Below are positions 1-5,411 of a DNA stretch of 5,722 nt, one piece after another. The position numbers and the translations under genes are program-made. The notes beneath the pieces were generated by a model. It did not search any database. It saw only the letters and a list, made by a program, of their open reading frames with translations, and had not been told where the DNA came from. This DNA comes from Candidatus Zixiibacteriota bacterium (lineage in GTDB: Bacteria > Zixibacteria > MSB-5A5 > GN15 > JAAZOE01), in NCBI GenBank assembly GCA_030588275.1, contig JAUUYJ010000175.1, positions 1-5,722 of the forward strand. Reading direction: 5' to 3'. How positions within the stretch are numbered: the first letter of the stretch is position 1; each line of letters begins with the position of its first letter.

Positions 1-3
1 AAA

Positions 4-18
4 AGACATGATATGTCT
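4..18. repeat. Short perfect inverted repeat abutting tRNA-Arg
   Basis: AGACAT and ATGTCT flank a three-base GAT centre, giving a perfect 6-bp inverted repeat that ends on the base just before the tRNA-Arg 5' end. In RNA it could form a small hairpin in the pre-tRNA leader; in DNA it could be an operator-like site. The window starts here, so the promoter of the tRNA is not visible and the role is unknown. Confidence 0.4.
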
Positions 19-95
19 GCCCCCGTAGCTCACCTGGATAGAGCGAAGGTTTCCTAAACCTTAGGTAGCAGGTTCGAGTCCTGCCGGGGGTACCA
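19..95 (+). tRNA. tRNA-Arg (anticodon CCT)
   Basis: A complete cloverleaf can be folded by eye. The 7-bp acceptor GCCCCCG (19-25) pairs with CGGGGGT (85-91, one G-U pair). The D stem is GCTC/GAGC, and the anticodon stem AAGGT/ACCTT encloses loop TTCCTAA with anticodon CCT at 53-55. The variable region has five bases (63-67). The T stem GCAGG/CCTGC encloses loop TTCGAGT. Discriminator A92 is followed by an encoded CCA (93-95). The tRNA reads the AGG arginine codon. It is the only plus-strand gene here and runs convergently towards apt. Confidence 0.97.
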
Positions 96-106
96 TAAAT
101 TACACC

Positions 107-172
107 GTAGGTCGAAACCCTTGTGGTTTCGACAACCGCCCGAAGGGCGGACAATTGTTTATTGAAACCTAC
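107..172. repeat. Two-hairpin element with flanking inverted hexamers
   Basis: The convergent gap between tRNA-Arg and apt contains a perfect 9-bp hairpin (GTCGAAACC 111-119, loop 120-124, GGTTTCGAC 125-133). A GC-rich second hairpin follows (CCGCCC 136-141, GAA, GGGCGG 145-150). The pair is bracketed by GTAGGT (107-112) and ACCTAC (167-172). The motif GAAACC recurs at 164-169 and could pair with GGTTTC at 125-130, so alternative folds exist. No run of T follows either hairpin on either strand, so a classical intrinsic terminator is not clear. The arrangement resembles REP- or MITE-like intergenic repeats, but copies elsewhere in the genome cannot be seen from here. Confidence 0.5.
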
Positions 173-275
173 AAAGATTCAAACTTGTTTTGAGATATAT
201 AATGATTACCGAGAGAACAATCAAGAATGAAAATTCTTTGCCAGTCTGAACCAAGCGATGCTTGTCTGAAACGGA

Positions 276-809
276 CTAGTCCGACTCCGAGTCGTAATCG
301 ACTAATGCCAAGATATCATACCCCGGAAATTTGGCCCGACCATTAATAAACGACAACTCAACCAAAACCGCCACTGTCGATACCTCTGCCCCCAACTGCT
401 CAACCATCTTACAAGCCGCCGCCAACGTCCCACCGGTCGCCAAAAGATCATCCAAAACGGCAACTTTGTCGCCAGAGGAAACGGCATCGGTATGAATCTC
501 CAAACTATCGGTCCCGTACTCTAATTCGTAGTCGGCACTAATCGTTTCGTACGGCAGTTTACCCTTTTTGCGGATAAGTACCAGCGGCAGATTCATCCTG
601 TCAGCCAAAGCCCCGCCAAACAAAAACCCGCGCGAATCAATCGCTGCAATTTTAGTAATCCCCCGCGCTTTAAAATGAGATTCAAACAGATCGAGCGACT
701 CTTTGAATGCAACAGGGTCTGATAGCAAAGTCGAAATATCCCGAAACATAATCCCCGGCTTGGGAAAATCAGGCACGGCCCGAATTGCATCTTTTATTCT
801 CTGACTCAT
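276..809 (-). CDS. apt: Adenine phosphoribosyltransferase
   Basis: The enzyme makes AMP from adenine and PRPP (purine salvage, cytoplasmic). The 177-residue product has family length. Visible hallmarks are the N-terminal VPDFPKPGIMFRDIS segment (12-26), the SRGF base-binding loop (59-62), the flexible LPYETISADYELEYG loop (85-99), the LEIH segment with the conserved Glu104, and the PRPP-binding motif AVLDDLLATGGTL (117-129). The ATG at 809 is chosen over an in-frame longer reading because it is preceded by AAGGTGAGG at good spacing and begins with the typical family N-terminus. That ribosome site overlaps the stop codon of the upstream acylphosphatase gene (4-bp gap), so the two are probably translationally coupled. 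It is the last gene of the minus-strand array and faces tRNA-Arg. Confidence 0.96.
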   Translation of the reverse strand: MSQRIKDAIRAVPDFPKPGIMFRDISTLLSDPVAFKESLDLFESHFKARGITKIAAIDSRGFLFGGALADRMNLPLVLIRKKGKLPYETISADYELEYGTDSLEIHTDAVSSGDKVAVLDDLLATGGTLAAACKMVEQLGAEVSTVAVLVELSFINGRAKFPGYDILALVDYDSESD

Positions 810-813
810 ATCC

Positions 814-1101
814 TCACCTTGTCGAAAAATCGGTAAACTGTTGATCGCATTCGATCTCTTCGACCTCCAGACCGGAGACCGAAGCATAACTTGGACCGAC
901 TCGCACGATCTTGATAAATTCTGCGATCATCCCCGCTTCACCACAAGCGACAATCTCTACCTGACCGGTCGGAAGGTTTTTGGCATAACCGGTCAGGCCG
1001 AGGCTTTTCGCTTCACGGCAGGTAAACCAGCGAAACCCAACCCCCTGAACCAAGCCGGTCACGATTATCTTAGTCGCTTTTTTTCCGAGATTCTTTGACA
1101 A
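814..1101 (-). CDS. acyP: Acylphosphatase (start codon uncertain)
   Basis: Acylphosphatases hydrolyse carboxyl-phosphate bonds in small acyl phosphates. The core TGLVQGVGFRWF is the phosphate-binding loop with the catalytic Arg (residue 24 of this model). GYAKNLPTGQVEIVACG carries the catalytic Asn (residue 42). The C-terminal VGPSYASVSGLEVEEIE is typical of the fold. With the TTG at 1101 the product has 94 residues, close to the usual 90, but no Shine-Dalgarno precedes it and it overlaps the upstream gene by 32 bp. Alternatives are an ATG at 1164 (long overlap, weak site), a GTG at 1062 (would cut the first beta strand), or reinitiation after the upstream TAA at 1070-1072. An A7 tract lies in the overlap; see findings. 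Function is sure, start is not. Confidence 0.87.
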   Translation of the reverse strand: MSKNLGKKATKIIVTGLVQGVGFRWFTCREAKSLGLTGYAKNLPTGQVEIVACGEAGMIAEFIKIVRVGPSYASVSGLEVEEIECDQQFTDFSTR

Positions 1102-1555
1102 GTTTAATCGCTTTGCGAACCGCCTTAAATGGATCGGTAACCGTTTCCACTTCCGGAAAAACATCCCACTTAAAGAGTGACACAATCGGTTTCTTATGTT
1201 TCAAACCAAAGGCCACTTCCGAAATCGTCCCATATTTCCCATGAAGCGAAATCAAAACATCACTACTTTGGACAACCAACAGATTGCGTCCCTCCCCCAA
1301 ACCACTGGGGATAACAATATCGCAGTAAGAGTTGGCATCGGCGCGGTCGTTCCCGGGGATGATTCCCACGACCATTCCGCCTGCTTCTTTGGCCCCTTTT
1401 GCTGAAGCTTCCATAACACCTTTAAGCCCACCGTTAACAAGAACTGCTTTTTCTTCGGCAATCGCATGACCGACTGCGAATGCCTGATCTTTTAGTTTTT
1501 TGGCACATTTACCCGCACCAATAACACCAATAAATATTTTTTCTGATTTCCCCAT
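1070..1555 (-). CDS. TIGR00725-type SLOG nucleotide-binding protein
   Basis: This 161-residue Rossmann-like protein belongs, by sequence pattern, to the TIGR00725 family (LOG/DprA-related SLOG superfamily, often annotated as 'LOG family' or 'molybdenum cofactor carrier-like'). Visible elements are the N-terminal IGVIGAGKC loop (9-17), the VNGGLKGVMEASAKGAKEAGG nucleotide-binding region (40-60), VVGIIPG (62-68), GLGEGRN (85-91) and HGKYGTISEV (105-114). The last replaces the PGGxGTxxE signature of true cytokinin-activating LOG enzymes, so that activity should not be assumed. The physiological ligand is unknown. ATG at 1555 follows AAGGGAG closely. The length is normal for the family, so the TAA at 1070-1072 looks like the genuine end even though it lies next to an A7 tract. 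The gene is co-directional with the acylphosphatase and apt. Confidence 0.85.
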   Translation of the reverse strand: MGKSEKIFIGVIGAGKCAKKLKDQAFAVGHAIAEEKAVLVNGGLKGVMEASAKGAKEAGGMVVGIIPGNDRADANSYCDIVIPSGLGEGRNLLVVQSSDVLISLHGKYGTISEVAFGLKHKKPIVSLFKWDVFPEVETVTDPFKAVRKAIKLVKESRKKSD

Positions 1556-1567
1556 AGACTCCCTTGT

Positions 1568-1585
1568 GACCCAGCCCCCCGGGTC
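1568..1585 (-). other. Possible mRNA leader hairpin ahead of the SLOG gene
   Basis: GACCC and GGGTC (5 bp) enclose an eight-base C/G-rich loop directly upstream of the ribosome binding site of the gene starting at 1555. On the minus strand the loop is G-rich. It could modulate access to the start, but a 5-bp stem is weak evidence. Confidence 0.25.
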
Positions 1586-1612
1586 GTGCTCAATTGTTTG
1601 TGCTCAATTTGT
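1586..1612. repeat. Imperfect 14-bp tandem duplication
   Basis: GTGCTCAATT occurs at 1586-1595 and again at 1600-1609, exactly 14 bases apart, with similar flanking T/G-rich bases. It lies between the 3' end of tRNA-Pro(CGG) and the SLOG gene. It may be a simple replication-slippage duplication or a paired protein-binding site; neither is established. Confidence 0.5.
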
Positions 1613-1628
1613 CCTACTTTTATCAAAA

Positions 1629-1701
1629 TCGGGGCGACTGGAGTCGAACCAGCGACCTCTTAGTCCCGAACCAAGCACGCTACCATCTGCGCTACGCCCC
1701 G
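1629..1701 (-). tRNA. tRNA-Pro (anticodon CGG), CCA not encoded
   Basis: Read on the minus strand, acceptor CGGGGCG pairs with CGCCCCG. The D stem is GCGC/GCGT. Anticodon stem CTTGG/CTAAG encloses loop TTCGGGA with anticodon CGG followed by G37. The T stem GCTGG/CCAGT encloses TTCGACT, and the discriminator is A. The next bases are TTTTGATA, so the 3' CCA must be added by the tRNA nucleotidyltransferase. It reads the proline codon CCG. It sits between surE (59-bp gap) and the SLOG gene on the same strand and may be cut out of a longer transcript. Confidence 0.96.
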
Positions 1702-1760
1702 ATATGATTGTCCAAAAATAACCGAAACGAATCATTTGTCAAGCATTGATTGATCCAAAT

Positions 1761-2537
1761 TCATCGCGGCAATCTAATCTTCATTCCCCTCAAATCATCA
1801 AGCGTTTTCCCATCGGTAAAATTGAGATGAATCGGTGTAATCGAAACTTCACCAGAACGAATCGCCGAGATATCTGATCCGCGACTTTCCTTCCAGATCG
1901 GCTTTCCCGCTATCCAATAATATTTGCCCCCTCGTGGATCGGTCTTCTGAATAACTATATCGTCATAATCGCGCGTTCCCAAAGAGGTAAATGAAAACTT
2001 GTTATAGCCAGTCTTAACCTTGCCGGGGAAATTTATATTCAGAACTGTGGAACTGTTGATATTCAGATCGGGATACAGCTTCAAAAACCGCCTGATAAAC
2101 CGAGCCGCATTTTTGAAGTCGGCCCCTTCAGAATCAACCATCGAAACCGCTATCGAAGGAACCCGCAGAAGTGATCCCTCAATCGCCGCCGCAATCGTCC
2201 CGGAGTACAAAACATCCTCACCCATGTTGGCACCATGATTGATCCCGGAGATTATCATATCCGGTTTTTTATGATTGAGAACCTCAAAAGCGGCCAGCAT
2301 GACCGAGTCGGTCGGCGTTCCATCACATGAATAAATATTAGAGGCATGTTTGTGCATCCTCAGCGGTCGATTTAGAGTCAACGAATGACTGGTGGCCGAT
2401 TGCTCCCGATCCGGAGCCACCATCAACAGCTCGTGATATCGGCTCAGTTCCTTAAAAAGTATCTTGATCCCAGGTGCATGCAGACCATCATCGTTGGTGA
2501 TCAGAATTTTCAGTTTTCGATTTTTTTTAGCTATCAT
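1761..2537 (-). CDS. surE: 5'/3'-nucleotidase SurE
   Basis: SurE is a metal-dependent phosphatase acting on nucleoside monophosphates, sometimes also on short polyphosphate. The 258-residue product shows NDDG (15-18) with the two metal-binding Asp residues 16 and 17. APDREQSATSHSLTL (41-55) includes the likely metal-ligand Ser47, and CDGTPTDSV follows at 71-79. SGINHGANMGEDVLYSGTIAAAIEG (97-121) is the family's Asn-rich active-site segment. The C-terminal GEVSITPIHLNFTD is also characteristic. ATG at 2537 is preceded by AAGGGA, which overlaps the stop region of the glycosyltransferase gene (9-bp gap), so the two are almost surely one operon. A few extra basic residues (AKKNRKLK) precede the usual N-terminus. 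Confidence 0.96.
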   Translation of the reverse strand: MIAKKNRKLKILITNDDGLHAPGIKILFKELSRYHELLMVAPDREQSATSHSLTLNRPLRMHKHASNIYSCDGTPTDSVMLAAFEVLNHKKPDMIISGINHGANMGEDVLYSGTIAAAIEGSLLRVPSIAVSMVDSEGADFKNAARFIRRFLKLYPDLNINSSTVLNINFPGKVKTGYNKFSFTSLGTRDYDDIVIQKTDPRGGKYYWIAGKPIWKESRGSDISAIRSGEVSITPIHLNFTDGKTLDDLRGMKIRLPR

Positions 2538-2546
2538 AATATTCCC

Positions 2547-3215
2547 TTAATACCATAACCTTTTCCATATCTGGCCAATAAACCGGCAGGTATCTTTTAA
2601 TGGATTTATAAAAGAAACAGAATCGTCATAAATCGTCTCAATCGGAACTTCGGCAGTCGTGAAGCCGAGGTACCCCGACTGAAACAACATCTCGCTTTCG
2701 GTATCGTACCGATTACTTTTAAGGCACAATTTTTTGATAACATCTGCTTTTAAAAGTCGATATCCCGACTGCGAATCTCTGATCCGAGTCGTACCAAATA
2801 TTGAGATTATAAGTGAGGTTAAATTATTGGTCAAGAGACGATCCCAGGGCATCTGCTTGATTTCGATGGTTCGGGTTCCGATAAGGATATCGGCTGTTTC
2901 ATACCGGGCAATAAATTCTGCCAGATGCTCCGGCTTGTGTTGCAGATCGGCATCGATGGTAATAACAGCGTCGTAGTTATGATTAAGAGCAAACTCAAAA
3001 CCGGTTTTTAAAGCAGCTCCCTTACCCCGATTTTTCTCGAAGTCGATAAATCGGCATCCACAGCCGCGAGCAACTTGGGCCGTATCATCTGAGGAACCAT
3101 CGTTAATAATCAAAACATCATTCAGATCAAAAATAGGTCTGATCCGCTCCACCAGTTCCGGAATATATTGGGAAGCATTGAAGGCTGGAATAATCAATAG
3201 AATCTTGGGATTCAT
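2547..3215 (-). CDS. Family 2 glycosyltransferase, DPM1-like
   Basis: This is a GT-A fold transferase of the dolichyl/polyprenyl-phosphate mannosyl- or glucosyltransferase type (DPM_DPG-synthase-like). It would move a sugar from a nucleotide donor, probably to a polyprenyl phosphate at the cytoplasmic face of the membrane. Markers are IPAFNAS (9-15), IINDGSSDDT (36-45), the NRGKGAALKTGF segment (62-73), the metal-binding DADLQH (88-93), GTRT (113-116) and the DSQSGYR acceptor-side motif (147-153). At 222 residues it is the soluble catalytic domain only, with no C-terminal membrane helices. The sugar and acceptor cannot be told from sequence. ATG at 3215 is the only start that keeps the first beta strand, yet no Shine-Dalgarno precedes it, and only 21 bp separate it from the encoded CCA of tRNA-Pro(GGG). 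It is followed by surE after 9 bp. Confidence 0.88.
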   Translation of the reverse strand: MNPKILLIIPAFNASQYIPELVERIRPIFDLNDVLIINDGSSDDTAQVARGCGCRFIDFEKNRGKGAALKTGFEFALNHNYDAVITIDADLQHKPEHLAEFIARYETADILIGTRTIEIKQMPWDRLLTNNLTSLIISIFGTTRIRDSQSGYRLLKADVIKKLCLKSNRYDTESEMLFQSGYLGFTTAEVPIETIYDDSVSFINPLKDTCRFIGQIWKRLWY

Positions 3216-3236
3216 TGAAAAACCGATAGGGTATTA

Positions 3237-3314
3237 TGGTCGGGGCGAGCCGATTTGAACGGCCGACCTCTCGCACCCCAAGCGAGTGCGCTAACCAGAC
3301 TGCGCCACGCCCCG
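3237..3314 (-). tRNA. tRNA-Pro (anticodon GGG), CCA encoded
   Basis: On the minus strand acceptor CGGGGCG pairs with CGCCCCG. The D stem is GCGC/GCGC. Anticodon stem CTCGC/GCGAG encloses TTGGGGT, giving anticodon GGG with G37. The T stem GGCCG/CGGCT encloses TTCAAAT, and discriminator A is followed by an encoded CCA. It reads CCC (and CCU by wobble). It shares the acceptor stem with the tRNA-Pro(CGG) at 1629-1701 but, unlike it, encodes its own CCA. It lies 27 bp after the MerR-like gene and 21 bp before the glycosyltransferase gene. Confidence 0.97.
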
Positions 3315-3341
3315 ACACGAGCAAACAAGATGGACAAAATC

Positions 3342-3707
3342 TCAAAAAAGGCAAGGGAAAAGATTTAGTATATCCCTCAACTCCTTCTTGACCTCCCCCA
3401 AAATCGTTTCTGATTTTGCTTTTAGAATAAGTTTTTTCTTTTCAGGACCTTTTTCAACCCTGCGTAATTTCTTTCTGGCTCCGGCAATTGTATAATTTTC
3501 TTCGTATAGTAAGGTCTTAATCTGGTTAACCATTTCAATATCGCGCTTTTGATAATGCCGATTTCCCCCCTTATTCTTACGGGGATGAAGCATCGGAAAT
3601 TCCTTTTCCCAAAACCTGAGAACGTACGCCTGAAGTCCGGTTATTCGGGCCACTTCGCTAATTGAATAATATAGCTTTTCATCTGTGAGGGTACTTGTCC
3701 GGGCCAT
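3342..3707 (-). CDS. MerR-family DNA-binding regulator
   Basis: This 121-residue protein has an N-terminal MerR-type winged helix-turn-helix: YYSISEVARITGLQAYVLRFWEKEF (13-37), then a wing with GGNRHYQKRDIEMVNQIKTLL (47-67) and the following helices (YTIAGARKKL, 72-81). The C-terminal part (about 85-121) is Lys/Glu-rich and probably helical, fitting a short dimerisation segment. No effector domain or Cys metal site of the classical MerR metalloregulators is seen. It resembles the small MerR-like proteins that in many proteobacteria sit beside a proline tRNA, often after ihfA; the tRNA-Pro(GGG) downstream here fits that known arrangement. The start is the ATG at 3707, preceded by GGAGG at ideal spacing, rather than a TTG four codons upstream inside that site. 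The target genes are unknown. Confidence 0.88.
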   Translation of the reverse strand: MARTSTLTDEKLYYSISEVARITGLQAYVLRFWEKEFPMLHPRKNKGGNRHYQKRDIEMVNQIKTLLYEENYTIAGARKKLRRVEKGPEKKKLILKAKSETILGEVKKELRDILNLFPCLF

Positions 3708-3728
3708 AAATGCCTCCAATAAATCTTA

Positions 3729-4739
3729 TCAGTGCCAAACTTCGGCTTTTAAGGGTCGGTTCATCAAGCGCGCCAATGCTTCGGCGGGTGGCGCATTTTC
3801 AAACAGAACCGAACAGACCGCTTCGGTAATTGGCATCTCAATATTATGCTTTTTGGCCAACTCCCGCGCCGATCGACAGGTTGTCACCCCTTCGGCAACC
3901 ATTACCATCTCGTCCAGAATTTCCTGTAAATTCTTCCCCCGCCCCAATTGAAACCCTACATGCTGATTCCGGGAATGCTCCGAAATACAGGTTGTCACCA
4001 GATCGCCAACCCCGGAAAGACCGACTAAGGTATCCGATCGTGCGCCTAATTCGGTCGCCAATCGGTTAATCTCTACCAACCCCCGTGAGATAAGGGCTCC
4101 CTGAGTGTTGTCCCCTAACCCAAGACCCCGCACAATTCCAGCCGCAATAGCAATAACATTTTTGAGCGAACCAGCCAGTTCAACGCCAATCAGATCATCG
4201 GACCGATAGACTCGAAATGTCGGATGCTTGAAGATCTCCTGCACCTCCCGACATTTGGTCTCGTCACCGGCAACGACAACCGAAGTTGGAAGACGACGAG
4301 CCACCTCCTCGGCATGCGATGGGCCGGAAATTGTTACAATTGATTCGACAACCGCTCCGCGCCACTCGTCACGGATTACCTCTGACATTCGCCGCAGGCT
4401 CCCCTCTTCAACCCCTTTACTGAGGTTAATGATCAAATCAGGAATGTCAGCCATCTGGCTCGAAAGGTTTTGGCAAACGGAACTGACCCTTTGGGCCGGC
4501 ACAGAAAAAATAACAACATCACTTCCACTCACCGACTCAACCAGATTGTTGGTCAATGAAATTGAATCTTTTAATATCAGGCCGGGGAGCTTTTTAGGAT
4601 GCTCCCTCTTGTCGATCAAAACCGCCAGCTCATTCGGATCAAATTCCCACATAGTCAGCTTATGTCCAACCTCGGCCAAAAGGTCAGCGTTGGCGAGTCC
4701 CCAAGACCCGGCACCGAGGATTGTAATTTTCTTATTCAT
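3729..4739 (-). CDS. gpsA: NAD(P)-dependent glycerol-3-phosphate dehydrogenase
   Basis: GpsA reduces dihydroxyacetone phosphate to sn-glycerol 3-phosphate, the backbone for phospholipids. The 336-residue protein has the N-terminal dinucleotide-binding loop GAGSWG (9-14), VIFSVPAQ (76-83), INLSKGVE with Lys108 (104-111), SGPSHAEEV (138-146), the catalytic Lys193 in ELAGSLKNVIAIAAG (187-201), and GDNTQGALISRGLVEI (209-224). Also typical is GLSGVGDLVTTC. After GAGSWG it reads LANADLL instead of the commoner TALA, and WEFD after strand 2 as in some Bacteroidetes/FCB homologues. Its ATG overlaps the plsY stop (ATGA), so translation is coupled with plsY, which uses its product. The MerR-like gene starts 21 bp downstream. 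Confidence 0.97.
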   Translation of the reverse strand: MNKKITILGAGSWGLANADLLAEVGHKLTMWEFDPNELAVLIDKREHPKKLPGLILKDSISLTNNLVESVSGSDVVIFSVPAQRVSSVCQNLSSQMADIPDLIINLSKGVEEGSLRRMSEVIRDEWRGAVVESIVTISGPSHAEEVARRLPTSVVVAGDETKCREVQEIFKHPTFRVYRSDDLIGVELAGSLKNVIAIAAGIVRGLGLGDNTQGALISRGLVEINRLATELGARSDTLVGLSGVGDLVTTCISEHSRNQHVGFQLGRGKNLQEILDEMVMVAEGVTTCRSARELAKKHNIEMPITEAVCSVLFENAPPAEALARLMNRPLKAEVWH

Positions 4740-5383
4740 CCGACCGCTTTTCTCGTTTTGAATCGGTTTTCGTTCCCAGCCAACAATCTCTTAATATTTT
4801 TTCGGTGCGTCACAACTATCAATGCGGTTAAGGAAGCGGAGGCGATTAGAAAGCCGGTCTCGATCTGTTTCCCCAGAATAAATCGCTCAAGATAAACAAC
4901 CGACGTAAAAACAAACATGCCGATTAATGATCCAAGCGATATGTAGCGGGTAATAAAAACAACAAGGGCAAAAGTAATCACGGCAATGATCGTTTCCAAA
5001 GGCAAGAGAACAAGAAACAGGCCGAGAGTTGTGTTTACCCCTTTACCACCCTTAAATTTCAGGAATGGCGAAAAAGAATGACCCAGGACAGCGGCAATGC
5101 CACACAAAAGGCCAGCCGTAGGACGATTCAACCATGTCAGGTCGGCACTCCAAGATGGATCATACAGAGAGAAGCATAAGAAGACAACGGCAACCCCTTT
5201 TCCCACATCTCCGATAGTGGCGCCGATTGCCGGAATCGGACCGGCAACTCGCAAGACATTCGTCGCTCCGATATTTTCAGACCCCTGCCTGCGAATATCC
5301 CCATGACCGGAAAGGTATCCGGCCAAAAGTCCAAACGGGAGACCACCCACCAAAAACGAAATTGCCAGCGTCAAATAGAACAT
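4736..5383 (-). CDS. plsY: Acyl-phosphate:glycerol-3-phosphate acyltransferase PlsY
   Basis: This integral inner-membrane enzyme makes lysophosphatidate from glycerol 3-phosphate and acyl-phosphate (the latter from PlsX, not in this window). The 215-residue product has about five hydrophobic segments and the three conserved family loops: GSENIGATNVLRVAG (34-48), GHSFSPFLKFKGGKGVNTTLG (101-121, with the Lys/Gly-rich phosphate site) and HRKNIKRLLAGNENR (193-207). GDVGKG at 58-63 is also conserved. The ATG at 5383 is the first available start, since an in-frame stop lies just upstream; its ribosome site (ATAAG) is weak. It overlaps gpsA by 4 bp and lies 28 bp after the DUF6504-like gene. Confidence 0.96.
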   Translation of the reverse strand: MFYLTLAISFLVGGLPFGLLAGYLSGHGDIRRQGSENIGATNVLRVAGPIPAIGATIGDVGKGVAVVFLCFSLYDPSWSADLTWLNRPTAGLLCGIAAVLGHSFSPFLKFKGGKGVNTTLGLFLVLLPLETIIAVITFALVVFITRYISLGSLIGMFVFTSVVYLERFILGKQIETGFLIASASLTALIVVTHRKNIKRLLAGNENRFKTRKAVG

Positions 5384-5411
5384 TACTTATTCATAAACCG
5401 TTTGTTTGACC

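Noticed and set aside
198..203. Perfect TATAAT on the plus strand
   Set aside because: No -35 box at 16-18 bp spacing and no plus-strand gene downstream; it lies in an AT-rich convergent gap and is probably chance.
222..239. AAGAAT-GAAA-ATTCTT hairpin as terminator for apt
   Set aside because: The stem is AT-rich and not followed by a U-tract on the minus strand, so it is too weak to call as a terminator.
202..249. 15-codon plus-strand ORF beginning at the ATG in TATAATG
   Set aside because: No ribosome site, no recognisable peptide, and convergent to apt; too short to support.
810..887. Upstream extension of apt by 26 residues
   Set aside because: It overlaps the acylphosphatase coding sequence, has no ribosome site, and the internal ATG at 809 has a strong one and the family-typical N-terminus.
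1102..1185. Upstream extension of the acylphosphatase by 28 residues
   Set aside because: The extension lies wholly inside the SLOG gene, is Arg/Lys-rich out-of-frame sequence, and does not match the family; retained only as a start alternative.
3342..3360. T-rich end of the MerR-like gene as a terminator
   Set aside because: The T-run at the stop codon is not preceded by a convincing GC-rich stem, and the tRNA-Pro follows within 27 bp.
4228..4761. 177-codon open frame on the plus strand opposite gpsA
   Set aside because: It is antisense to a clearly conserved gene, shows low-complexity Ser/Thr/Arg composition, no domain and no ribosome site; a shadow frame.
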